A DNA stretch of 64,000 bases from Thamnaconus septentrionalis (Eukaryota; Chordata; Actinopteri; Tetraodontiformes; Monacanthidae). The stretch is taken from NCBI GenBank assembly GCA_009823395.1, contig CM020506.1:2221501-2285500 (forward strand), given 5' to 3'. Positions 1 to 12,319 of this stretch are shown here, piece by piece. The position numbers and the translations under genes are program-made. The notes beneath the pieces are model-generated. The model searched no databases, was not told where the DNA came from, and saw only the letters and a list, made by a program, of their open reading frames with translations. The stretch's first letter is position 1; the number at the start of each line of letters is the position of its first letter.

Positions 1-764
1 TATGTTATTAAATGCATTTAATCGAGGATTGCTCGGTACACTTAAGTGTGTGAGTGCGACCAGCTTGTTCTCTTTCTGGAATGTCACAATTTGATCCCCC
101 CCTCCAATCCCTCGAGACCCTGAATATAGAATAATCGCTGATAGAAAACAGAGGAACAGATGGATATAAGGGGCACAAGTGGAAGAGCGTCCTTTTTAAT
201 GTGCGTATCGCTGTCGCAGCGGTCAGACAGGAAGAAGAATTCATTTTGACATTTATGAAATAGGCATTATTTGACACGCAGAGTCATGATTTAATGTGTG
301 TCATGTTTGCGAACTAGGTTTTGTTCTTAAACAGAAATAATGTTTTTTATATATAACTTTAATAGTAAATGCATACAAAATGTATATATATTATTATTAT
401 TATTACTACTATTATTATTGAAAGTAACATTGGTCGACGGAACTGATTTGCCTGTTATACATTAAAACAAGTTGAGATTAAGAACATTGACACATTGAAC
501 ATTGTTTTCGTTGCTTGATAGGTTATATTAGAATCTTATAGGTTATATTATACCCACAATTTCCAGTTTTGTAGCTTTTAGAGTTGTTGGGGTTTGTTTG
601 TTTGTTTGTTTTTAAAGAGCGGGTTAAATCCAACTCACGGTTATCATGTTCACTGGTGTTAAAATGGAGCCAGAAGGAAATAAATCAGATGACCCTAAAA
701 AGCCTGTTTTTTTTTATATTTATTATATTTATAACGCCGCATCATTGGCGGGACTTGGTCGCTT
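1..764. other. Upstream non-genic stretch
   Basis: AT-rich sequence with a short TTA/CTA-type triplet tract near 390-420. No reading frame here resembles a protein and no exon of the neighbouring genes was found. It may hold distal regulatory sequence of yod1 or of a gene outside the window. Confidence 0.4.
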
Positions 765-1520
765 CACTATGACGCATGCGCAGACGCATCCCCAGCGCGC
801 ACCAGACCAACCAGCTCGCTGCCTACATTTCTATAGCTTTGGTGACCACCAGTCACTGGATGTTTGTTTTTTGAGACAGGGCCGCAGTCAACAGCAGGTA
901 AACACAGCACGCAAATCTCCTTGTCACACTCTGTGCCGTGCTCTGTCGCGCGCAATCGCGGAAGTTTACGAGTTTGGCCCCTTGTTTTTGAGTTGTGCCG
1001 AAGGGAAATCGGTAGTAAAGCCCGGCCAGCTAGCGCCAAGTCAGTGGGCAGATTACCGTGCTAAAGTTAGCTGGCGGCGCAGCGCTAGCCGCCGTTGACA
1101 TTTGTCGGGAGTCCGCGTGAAACTTGGCGTGTTTATCTCGCGTTTCTTCGCCGTCCGAATGAAGCGAACTTGGGTGTTTGTTCAGGCATTTGACCGCCGG
1201 AGACGGGCCGTCCTGCGGTCCATTTGCTCGGCACAAGCACTTGCGCGCTAGCCAGTTGTGTGATTTGCTCCGGCTTTAACTCATCAACGGAAATTGACAG
1301 GACAAAGAAAACCAAAACAAAGCGACGCCGCTGCCGTTTGTTTGACTGCCGCTGTTGGTCAGCACTTTGATTGTTGCACGGCGTCACGTGGCCAGGCTTT
1401 GCAGCCGTGGCTCCTGTTCTTTTTTTTTTTTTGCGATTTTGAAAACAAAAACGGGTCATTATTTCGCGTGTGCCGAGCGCCGATACAACCAGACCCCGGT
1501 GCTAATTAGCAACCCTGGAA
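765..1520 (+). promoter_or_regulatory. yod1: CpG-rich candidate yod1 promoter with possible 5'UTR exon
   Basis: CpG density rises sharply compared with the flanks. An NRF1-like palindromic core (GCATGCGC) lies near 774-783, and a good splice donor (CAG|GTAAAC) follows at 897/898. The first coding exon of yod1 opens directly after an acceptor (TTTTGCAG at about 2353-2360), so at least one noncoding upstream exon must exist. An exon ending at 897 would fit. The exact transcription start cannot be fixed from sequence alone. Confidence 0.45.
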
Positions 1521-2365
1521 TGAGTTGTGACGAAACATGTTTGGTTTCAAGGCGTGCTTTAGCATTTAACGCAACTTAACAAATGTCCCACACGGCTTCG
1601 ACAACATTTATCGCTTACATTTCCAAGGCTGCTTCACGCTTACCAAACTTACGCTGCTCAGTTCAGCAATTCTTGTCACTTAGTTCGTGAATCGTGTTGG
1701 GGTTCCCTGGTCCTGTGTGTCTAATGCACCGCAGTTCTCTCACTGTCGATATATATAAATAAAAAAATATGTATTTTTTTTTTTTCTTGTACAAGCTAAA
1801 GTTTTGTTTAGAATTATACAAAATGTATTTTGACCGTTAGGAATTTATGGCACTGTTTATGCTGATAACTCAGGGAAAAATTGGTCAAAATTTGACTGTT
1901 TCATACCATTGTATTGACTTTATGAAACAGGCTTTCACATAGACATAAATCTGATTTCTGTAATACCAGTCTTCAGGGTCCCCCCTCTGGATGATGGGGC
2001 GCAGGTGCCTGATCCAGCCTGGTTGGTTGGGGCAAAAAGACAGGGAACGCTCTGGACAAGTCAATAGGTTGTCATAGAAGCAGCACAGAAACAAATAAAC
2101 CTCTACACCCACACGTCCAACACTTGAGTTACCAGCGTTTTTCTTGGATGATGGCAGAATGTCAAAGTATTTATCATCTGTGCCAACGTGAAAAGAACCC
2201 ATGTTGGCAGAAATAGAATTGCAGGCTCCAGGCAGAAAGGTCCAGTTTGGAATCCAACGTGTAACGTTAGCCGCAACGAGCCGACGGCACACAAAAAAAA
2301 CACACATTGATCGCAGATGCAAGTTGATAATTTGTTGGGTTTTTTTTTTTTTTTTTGCAGGCAAG

Positions 2366-4089
2366 ATGTTGCAGCTTCGCTGTAAGACCAAAAATGGGAG
2401 CCACATAATGCAGGGCCTGACTCACCAGTCCTGCGTGCAGGAGCTGAAGAAGAAGGTGGAGGAGCTGACCGGAATCCCCTGCGATGTGCAGAAAATTATG
2501 GTCGGCTATCCGCCTTCCAGTCTGGATCTCCGGAATGGGGACGCTCACCTCAAAGACTATCCCATCAAGTCCGGTATGTTGTCAGGCGTCACGCATGGCG
2601 CAGTTAAAATGGAGCAAACTCCGCTTTCATTCAATATTAGGCGTCTTTCAGAATATCCAACCTCATATCCATGTTGATATATATTAATATGAAATATTGA
2701 ATTCTTATCATAATGTATGCATATTCAGAAAAATAAAAGTATATTTAGATAGTATATTAGCCAAACTCGTGAATGGACAAGAGGGTAGTGACACCTTATG
2801 AAACAGCTTCTGCCAATCTCCTCCACTCTAAACAACATCAGAAAGTTAAATAAGACGTTCAATTAAAATGTGTAAATGTTTCATGGAAAGTCCTTATTTT
2901 TCCTAGCTGTGCTTTGCAGGAGAGAGTCTCTCTCTCTCTGTCTAGCTCACACTGGCTGGGTCACATCTTGTTGAGAAGAGAAGGGCAGGGTTGCTGTGTG
3001 TGTGTGTGTGTGTATATATATAAGATCAGCGTAGTCGTAGTCAGCATGAGTGCTAAATCCTTGTTTTTATTATTCAAAATGCACGTTTGCACCTGAAGGT
3101 AAAACTTTTTTCCTTTTTTAATGATTTAAAATGCTTTCAATAGAAACTAAAGACTCAACTGCTAACAGAAGTCATGGTGTGATGGTTTGTGTGGGTCAAC
3201 CAAGACGTGTTGTCTGTTCACATTTTTGTACTTTTTCATTCATGAAGGCTCAGGAGGTTTTGGTAGACATTTCAAAAAGACCCGAAACCTTTTTTCCCTG
3301 TCCAGTAAATTAGATTGCTGGCGAAATCAAATCATTTCCGTACCTAATATTCGCCGCTAAAAGCCGCCTGCCTGTGTTGCCTGGTCGACAGGCGACACGC
3401 TCATCGTGGAGGAGGAGAAAAGCAAACCGAAGCCTCAGGATCCCCCGGCCGTGACCAAAGTGCCGCGCCTGGACGCCTCGCCCGTGCTGGCGCGCCGAGT
3501 CGTCCCGGCCGACAACTCCTGCCTCTTCACCAGCGTCTACTACGTGGTGGAGGGCGGCGTCTACGACCCGGCCTGCGCGCCCGACATGCGCGGCCTCATC
3601 GCGCAGATCGTGTCGGGCGACCCCGCCGCCTACTCGGAGGCCGTGCTGGGCAAGACCAACGGCGAGTACTGCTCGTGGATCAAGCGCAGCGACACCTGGG
3701 GCGGCGCCATCGAGCTGTCCATCCTCTCCAAGTTCTACCACTGCGAGATCTGCGTGGTGGACACGCAGACGGTGCGCGTGGACCGCTTCGGCGAGGACGC
3801 CGGCTACCACAACCGCGTGCTGCTCATCTACGACGGCATCCACTACGACCCGCTGCAGAAGGAGGCGCCCGGCGCCGACGCGCCGCCCCAGACTGTCTTC
3901 TCCACCTCGGACGACGTCATCCTGGCCCAGGCGCTGGAGCTGGCGGACGACGCCCGGCGCAAGCGGCAGTTCACGGACGTTAACCGCTTCTCGCTGCGCT
4001 GCATGGTGTGCCAGACCGGCCTGGTGGGACAGAAGGAGGCGCGCAAGCACGCCAAGGAGACGGGCCACACCAACTTTGGCGAAGTGTGA
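2366..4089 (+). CDS. yod1: YOD1 / OTU1 deubiquitinase (2 coding exons)
   Basis: Coding exons are 2366-2573 and 3392-4089, joined in phase (G70 is split), giving 301 residues. Residues 1 to about 70 form the N-terminal UBX-like fold (starts [11 protein letters not shown]) that in this family binds the p97/VCP ATPase. The OTU protease follows, with a catalytic loop PADNSCLF (Cys113) and partner His220 in GIHYDPL. The C-terminus has a C2H2 zinc finger beginning CMVC (Cys273/Cys276) and ending near KETGH. In the family this enzyme trims ubiquitin chains during ER-associated degradation and related p97 tasks; that role is known, not shown here. The ATG is five bases after an acceptor, so a noncoding exon lies upstream. 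Exon 2 is far more GC-rich than the rest of the window, mostly at third codon positions. Confidence 0.96.
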
Positions 4090-4313
4090 GTGGGCGTTTT
4101 CTTTTGTTTTTGTTTGTTTTTTTGTTAGTTCTCGTCCTCCCCCACTGCCCCCCCGCCCACTCACCAGTGCAAACCACCACCGACCCCTCACGTCCGGCAC
4201 CGTTTGGTCCGTCTGTCACTCTGCTTCTGTGATCCTCTACCTCACGTTGTCTGGCGGCATTTCGGGGGGGAGAAACTCCCCAACACCAATTCAAGCATCG
4301 TTTTCAGTCGACC

Positions 4314-4393
4314 GGGCTCTGCGTCCTGCTCGCCGTCCGGCTCTGCGTCCTGCTCGGCGTCCGGCTCGGCGTCCGGCTCGGCGTCCGGCTCGC
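4314..4393. repeat. 12-bp GC-rich minisatellite
   Basis: Tandem copies of a 12-mer close to GGCTCGGCGTCC. The first copies are degenerate (TCTGCGTCCTGC variants) and the last three nearly perfect. It lies about 220 bases after the yod1 stop codon, so it is probably transcribed in the 3'UTR. Confidence 0.85.
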
Positions 4394-4529
4394 TTCGATA
4401 GGTCAAAATGATATATGCAAACAATTCTTAGACAAGTGGAGAGTTCGCCTCGGCCCGGCTCGGACGGATAACTCGCCACAGAGCTGGTGCGTCTGTCACT
4501 TCCTCCAAGCTGCCAACACTGAAGTGTGT

Positions 4530-4590
4530 CTGGCTGTGTGCGTGTGTGTGCGTGTGTGTGCGTGTGTGTGCGTGTGTGTGTATGTGTGTG
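4530..4590. repeat. TGTGTGCG/TG microsatellite
   Basis: Compound (TGTGTGTGCG)n-type repeat in the yod1 3'UTR. Confidence 0.85.
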
Positions 4591-6178
4591 AGGAAGCAAG
4601 CACTAAGAATTAACAACGGCCACTAAGAATCCTTTGCTCTCTTGAGGTCATACTTTTTCACTGTTGTCTTAAACGCAGCACACAAACGTTGACTGTTAAT
4701 CATCATGTGGTTTATTTATGGAACACGTTTTTTTTTTTTTTTTTTTTTTGGGTCGTCGTCGTTTTTTTTGTTTTTTAAAGCTGAAAAAAGTGTCGTTCTC
4801 GTCCGACTGAGGGACCCTTCCTAAGCTGAAAGTCTGGCAACATGAGTGCTATATATATCTTGCGCGAGCATTATTTTATTTTTTTTTTAACTATCAGGGT
4901 TTTAGGTTGAGGTGGAGAATATTGAGATGTGACATGTTGCCAAGTAAGGTCCAAAATCAGCCGACTTTTCTTTTCTATTTGTTTGCGAGGTCGACGTGAA
5001 CAATCGATGGTGCTGAAAAAAAAACTTTTTTCAACGCGTGTAGGTATTTGCTTGATTATATTATATATATCACGAACGCGAGTTTGTCAGGAGTGTGGTT
5101 TTTAATTCTAGCATGTTTCTTTAAATTGTCGTCCTGCTGTAAGGATTTTCTTTCTCTCTTTTCCTTCTTTTTTTTTTATCGGCGGCTTCGAGTTTTGCAG
5201 AAACACCCTGGGTATTTTCCTTGATCAGTGCTTTTCATGATTTTCAAACACACACAAAAAAAAAAAATCACAGCTAGAAGAAGGCGGTGTGTTGACTTGA
5301 AATCTGCAATGATTGTAAGACTTGCTGTACAGTACGCAACTCCTGTCGAAGTCCATCTTACCTGCCGTTTCCTCAGCTGATCAATTCTGGACTTTGAACA
5401 ATTTAGAATATTTTCAGCTCACAACGACCGAGTCAGGGGCCTGTAAACTACAGAGGACGTCTTTGTTGCTCTAATGTTTGGTGCATGCCGACAGAAGCGG
5501 ACAGGCCACTGTGTGGTTCCGGAGGAAATTGGGAATATTGTTGCATTTACTTCCTCCTGGATTATATTCACCTTCTCGGAATCCCATATTATCTCGTCCG
5601 GTGTTCTGCAGAACTTTCTTCAACTGCGGCTCCTTTGAGACAGCAGTCCCTGGACCGCCGCTGGCAACATGGGAGCGATTCCTCTGTACACGCAGTGTTG
5701 CTTCAGTCTTGAAGTATGCAACTTTTTACAATGGAGAGGATTGTAGAAACATTTTGCCCCCAAACGTTGGAACTCAGTTTATTGATTTTGTCTCATGTAG
5801 AACACAGTGTTAGGAATTGAAAGATCTGACGGACATTCACACTTTGCTGTTGCCTCAAGTTTGAGAATGGGAAACGCTTGGAGGCTTTGATCCAAAACTT
5901 TTTTCTTTTTTTTTTCTGATTCAGGCAACATTTTTAATTGTTTTTGTTTGATTGTGAATATTTTTTGGTTTTGTTTTCCTTTTCTGTCACTTCAGCTAGT
6001 TTATTTTCATCATGCATTAATAGGCTCGCCGAACAGTGAAACTATGAAACAGCTTTATCGTATTTTGTGTTTACCAAGTTCTCATGACTAAAATGACATA
6101 AACCATGAATGTTGCACACGCCACGCTACAGAACAACTGGATTTACTTGATTTTTTTCTCAGTGTTGTCACAAATAAA

Positions 6179-6988
6179 GGTTAAAGCTGACTTTGTCTGT
6201 TACTTTTTCTTTTCTTTTTTTTTTTTTGTAACGTTATTTACTGTTTTTTCCCCCACACTAGCACTTATAAAAATCTGTTTTGTTTTACTAGAAAGACGAA
6301 GACATGGAAAAGAAGCCCCAGCAGTTTGGCACCAGCCCCGATCCTATCTTCAAAACTATCACATCTGGTTTTAATTAGATAAGTGATGTATGTCTTTAAT
6401 TTAGTCAAATATTTGCCTCCATCTAGTGGCACATTGCCAGCATCGATAAGGCAAAATTCATCCAAACAAAAAAAGACTAGCTACCCCAGTTAGGGTCTCC
6501 ACCTGGTTACGCAGGCAGCTGGATCCCGACTGAAACAAAAGTTTATCGACAATGAGATTTGTGTGTTTTTTAAATAATATTTCTTCAGTTTATAAGACAA
6601 TAATTTTCTCCTTGTTAACACTCTTATGAGCGACAAATTGAATTTTCACAAGTGTGTTGAATGTGTTATTCACACCTGGTGAAGGCTTCAGAGAGTGATA
6701 GCAATTTGCAAATACAATAAAAAGAAATTTGTGAGAGCATTTTTTTTTTTTTTTTAAATTAGAAAACGTAATTTTTACTTTTGGATACTTCAGTACAAAT
6801 AATGTATTGAATAATTTAAGTGACATATGTGTACACATACAAATCACAAGTCAAAACAGCGCTGAATTATCAAATCAAATGAAGAGTGGGAGTCGAACGA
6901 GCCGCCTCTTCTTGGTGAGCTGAGCCAAATGATGTTGGCTCACAAATAGGACGCGTAGTTCTCACCACTAATCTCTGTGAAGGAAGAG
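6179..6988. other. Gap between convergent yod1 and gls2 tails
   Basis: Contains the expected 3'UTR of gls2 on the minus strand. No canonical minus-strand AATAAA was seen; ATTAAA-type hexamers (TTTAAT on the plus strand) occur near 6370-6398. Apart from poly-T (about 6740-6757), nothing else is recognisable. Confidence 0.4.
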
Positions 6989-9900
6989 TCATGCTATGAC
7001 CTCGATGGTGTCCAGCTGTGGGGAGTGCCCCTCCGCATTGTGCTGTGCTTTTCCAGGGCTGTAAACCTGCTGGTAGTCTTTCAGTATTTTCACCACGTCG
7101 TCGTGCTCAAACTGCAAGGCATCATCCACCGGCAGGTTGCCCCATCTGCACAGGAGTGAGCAACACACAGAGCAAAATGACACACACACTGGTAGGGGGT
7201 GATTGTAGTCCTGGACAATATGGACTACAATATGGACCCCCCCCTGCCACCCACTTTGAGAAACACTGCTTTAAAGCAGAGCAGCACATACTTGCAAAAC
7301 AATCTCACATTACAGTCTGGTAGCCGGGTATATGTAAAATGTATTCACAATTAATTGCAGGTTATAAATGTACACATCTGATTGCATCGACAGTAATTCC
7401 ACATTGCAGTAACCTTATTAAAAAAAAAACAGGATTTTTACACATCATTTGAATAACAAATATAATCTCAGTTAAACACAAATCATCCAGTAATCGAGAC
7501 TCAGCAAAAGAAGTTTGACAAACAGTAATATATCAGTGACACTAACAAATCTTACCTGTCTTTCACAAATGGATCAACATTGCAGCTATCTGTCAGGAAC
7601 CTCACGACATCAGCGTGACCTGAGAGCAAATAGAAAAAGACTGTCTGTGCCCTCGTTCCTCACTAACATCATGCAAATGCCTCATAAAAACAAGTGTTAC
7701 ATAGTGTCTCGTTAAATGCTGCAATGTTTTGCATCATTTTCCACCGTATTATTGGACCAGCTCACGGTAGTCGCAAATGCTGTGACTACCGTGGAGGGCA
7801 ATTCATGGGCCAGCTGGTGCTCTGTTGGAGATTGCGGCCTGATTCATTAACCACAAGCATCTGTTTCATTTGAGCCTAAGGTAATGTGCATCTCTTTAGT
7901 TAATCACAAAAGCAGGCAAAGTGAAAAAAAATAAATCATTTGCTTTAATTACTGCTGTGTGTCTGTTGCAACAAATCACTGCGCAAATCTTAATGACTTT
8001 ATTTTGAATATAGTGCATAGGCATATAAGGAAAGTGGGAGTTTGGGGACTGAAATGGCCATGAATTACAGCATCCATGGAAAAGGATGGCTTTTTTTTTT
8101 TTTCTTTTGCACAAAGACAAAATGTGGAGCTCACCCTCTGCTGCAGCGATATGTAGTGCTGATCGAGAGTCATAATCCTTCAGGCCCATGTCCATGGATG
8201 AGAGAGCAAACCTGAACAGGCAGAAAAAAAAGTTAATCAAGGATTAAAAAAAAAAAAATTTAGCCAGTACATTATCAGTCATATTGATAGATAGATAGAT
8301 CTGCTAAAACACCTTCTCAGCGCAGACACGTCTCCACTGTAAGCAGCAAACATCAAGCTGAAAATAGATTTGTCCTGCAAAGGGGGGGAATTTTGAAAAC
8401 GCATGTCTGTTATTTTGTGGCTCCTGCAGACAAGGTGGACAGACAGCTGCAAAGTGCAACAAACCCGCTCGTCTCTTTCCTGCCTGCGAGGGTCCTGCTT
8501 CTTCACAAAGTGCCTCAAATTGTCGTAATTGTGGAAATTGAAGAGCGACACGAGCTTCTGTAGAGGGTAACGCACAACATTGGTTGGTAAGAACAACACA
8601 AAAAAATGTGACTTTCAAGCATAATTTGTCATCATTTGGACTAAAATATGAAAATCTAAAAGTTGCTTTTGTTATTTTTGTTTTCTGCTGAGCTGGAGTA
8701 TTTATCTTTTTCCCCACATAGCAACACAGCCGAGCGACTTTCATTTCACTGCAAGTTTCACGACCCAACGTTCCTGCACACCAACAACCTTCAACCTTCC
8801 TTTTGTACACATTCGCATTTAAAAGAAAAATCCTCGCCTCGCAGAATTGGATCCCCCTGACGCTGTTCCCAACTTTGTCCAGCGGCGGCGACCAACACAT
8901 CACTCCCATGACGTTAGGGACCACTAGCAGTATGGCACCGGACACCCCAGATTTGGCTGGCAGTCCTACCTAGTAGAGAGCAGCAGGGGGCGTGTGAGAC
9001 TGTCCAAAAGCAAAACTTGTACTGACGAGTGGATGAGGAGTGACGCGGCTGACGCCTCCTTCTTGTGTCTCGCTCACATGGAAAGCCATCTGGCCAGAGA
9101 AGTCGTACATTCCGCAGGAGTACATGAGACTCAGCGTGTTGCGCACCGCCTCCGAGCTCAGGATGCGCTCACCCGTGATTGGACAGATCCCCCCGTTGGC
9201 AAGGGTGGCAGCCATGATACTGCCCGACTCGCAGTTGACCTCTATGGAGCAGAGCTGAAACCAGAGGAGTCACGGTGTGTAACAGCACTACTGCAGCCAG
9301 CAGCAGGCTGAACAACAACGACGGTGATGACTAAGGATCCACCGATATTGATATCAGTATTGAGTTTTGGTTTTCTTGTCCAGTCGGACTTCTCTCCCTG
9401 TCCCAGTATACTTGCAGCTGAGAAAATCAAATTATTGACAGGGACGTGTCCTCCCCAACACTAGGGGGCGATACTAGTCTCGTATTCTACTCGTTCTGGT
9501 ATTGGTGCATCCCTCACGACGACAACGACTAACGGCTGAGCAGCTCACCTGGAAGTAGAAGTCCAGGGCATCGATCATGTCAGCTTCAGGAGGGAAACAC
9601 TGATGACAGAAAACAGCACAGTCACGATGAGGCGATTTAGCGCCGAGGCGAACATCAGTTTGCTCAACTCTCATAGACAGCGACAGCCAAGACAAATGAG
9701 AATCCTTTCAAACAATAAACCTTAATGTCGGCGAATGGCCAAATGCTCCTTCAGTTTTAGAACTTTAAGGTGAAACATCTTCAGACACGGCCCACTTTGT
9801 TTTCTAAAAGTGTTTAAAAATCCATGGCACTGTGACAGTTGTATACCCATCTTGTATGGTTATAGGTTAAGTGGAAAACCAATTTTGAAATTATTCAGGG

Positions 9901-12003
9901 ATTAAATTAACAATAATAATAACAATAATAATAATTAAAAAAAAAAACATACGGCCATTTAAACCTGAGTAAAAAAAAAAAAAAGAAAAGTCTCAAAAGT
10001 CTCACTTGAAAAGCTCAAGTCAGAATTACTTTCAGGACGTCTAGAGCAAATAATCAGCGTGACTTTAGCATTTAGTGTTAAAACTTCAACTGAAACAGAT
10101 CCAACAGAAAAAACAGTTCTCAAAAGCAGGTTCTCAGTGTGGTCACTGACCTTCTTTTCTTTCATGTAGTAGCCGATGGCAAAATTTCTGTCGCCAGTTT
10201 CTTTTTCTGACTGGAACCTACGACAGAGAGAGGCATTTCTCGTGCGTTAGCATTGCAACAGTGCAATGAGCAAGGTGTTGGCTCCGTCTCCTTTGTCTCA
10301 CATGGATGTTTTTGACAGCACACTCACGTGGCATTACTGAAGCCCACATACTCTTTGCCGGCCATGTTTTTCAGAAACTCCATTACCTTGAGGAACAGAA
10401 GCAATAAATGATTTACCAGACAGTTTTGCCACAGTCTTATATTCATGTTGAGGAAACAGACTGGAGTGAACTTACATAGTCAAACTTCTCTGCCATTTTG
10501 GAACGAGGCTGAAAAAATTGGTGAGTCAAAATTCAGATCAGAAGTCACATTCAGAACATTTTTGCATTCATGAACACTTAGAGACAGTTCAACATTTTGG
10601 CAAATTGCCTCTTGTCATTAACTGTTCAGCCAAGTTCAGTGCCTCACTAACAGAAAGCAACAACGACATGAACCCACAACTACATGAACCGTGTGATCTG
10701 TGACAACTGGACCTTCAGGGAAGTTTGCTGGGGATGAAACAAACCTTAAACACGTGCATCCTCTCATGCAAGCCTTGAATAGGGCTTTTGCCTCTGTTAG
10801 CAGGCTAGGTGGCGCTCCACACATAATTAGGTCAGGCTGAGTGATATACATCGTAACCGAGATCAAGTTAACCTAACAGACCCGGGCAGGCGCCAAATGG
10901 CCCAAAGAAGTTTGTATCTTTAGCCTGTCGACACTGTCTGGAGCTAAGTCAGACACAGTTCAACAGGTGTTCAACAGATTACACAGATATCTCTTCATTA
11001 TATGTTCATTCCAGGTTATAAAAAGACGCCTGATGCTCAGCGACCGTTTGTCTCGGACACCTTTGTTCCTCTCGTGAGGTCAAATTAATTAAATTAAAAT
11101 TAAATTAGTTCTTCTTTCATCAGAGTTCAGAGCCATCCTTTCACTCACACTGCAGAGACGTAAAACCCTCCACTACAAAGGAAAGAACATCTCCTGTATC
11201 ACTTCATTTCCATCTAGATATGGATTTAGTGAATGTGTCTATTATTTTGTTATCAGTCAGCAGCCTGTTGGTTTTACCTTGATAAGAGAGGTGATTACTA
11301 TGGCTCCTGCATTCACCATGGGGTTGTGGGGCTTCTCTGTGAGCGAGGACAGTGAGAGACAGTGTTGCAGTCATGCTAAATAGTAAATCTAAGTCTTGTA
11401 ATTTTGATTTTAAAATACGATAACTGAAAAAAAAACTGCAAAAACACACTTTTATAATCAAGTCAGGCCTTAGCAGCGGAAATGGTTTGAGAAATATCAA
11501 ACTTTTGCACGTTTGGTAGAAGCCCTGAAGACTGTTTGCTCATTTAGCAATGATGCTAGCACTCATGCAGATATAAAAGTAAAAGAGCAACTAGCCTTTA
11601 GCAACGGGCAACAGAGTTGAAATGATCTATTTCGGCCAAGATTATCAGGAGGTGTTTGAAGCAAAACAAATCAGGGCTGTTTTGACATGATCTACAAGTA
11701 CACATAAGAAGACTTTCCACACCTTCGTCATCCAGTGACAGCATGTTGAACCTCAGTCCGCTGGGCTCCTTGCCGACGTAGCGGTGGACGTTCTCCGTCC
11801 CTGCCTCATGGACGGCGATGGCGTACTGCAGGGGCTTCACGCAGGACTGCAGGCAGAAAGGCTGCTTGGTGTCACCCACCGAGTGCCTGGAGAAAGATGG
11901 CAACAAAGGTCATCATCACCATCATCATCATCATCGTCATCACCATCATCATCATCATCGTCGTCACCATCATCATCATCATCGTCGTCATCATCATCAT
12001 TCG

Positions 12004-12066
<63 letters not shown>

Positions 12067-12281
12067 CAGCCGTAGCCCAGAGAAGCATGCCTGCTAAATG
12101 CTGCTGCATAAGCAAACGGAAAGCCACCGGAGGGCTAAAACTATTTTTGGCAAACGTGGATCAACTCATCTTACCGTTGGCCGTCCACCGTGCACAGAGA
12201 CACACCCCACAGTTCAGGATTGAATTTGGCCAGCTGAGGAATGTAGTCTGCAACCTGATGACAGTAATGGGAGGAACATGC

Positions 12282-12319
<38 letters not shown>

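Larger units (their letters stand above)
4090..6178 (+). other. yod1: yod1 3'UTR, ending near AATAAA at 6173-6178
   Basis: About 2.1 kb of T-rich sequence follows the stop codon. The first canonical polyadenylation hexamer in a suitable place is AATAAA at 6173-6178, followed by a T-rich stretch. The segment also carries two tandem repeats (annotated separately) and several poly-T tracts. The extent is inferred; an earlier cryptic site is possible. Confidence 0.55.

Noticed and set aside
646..1098. 150-codon open frame upstream of yod1
   Set aside because: No recognisable domain; it lies in the CpG-rich promoter region and crosses a likely donor at 898.
3310..4200. 296-codon open frame antisense to yod1 exon 2
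   Set aside because: Arises from the high GC3 of yod1; the protein is low-complexity Val/Arg/His-rich with no family resemblance.
11784..12127. Open frames rich in Ser, His or Asp
   Set aside because: They are translations of the CAT/CGT repeat and run across gls2 exon boundaries.
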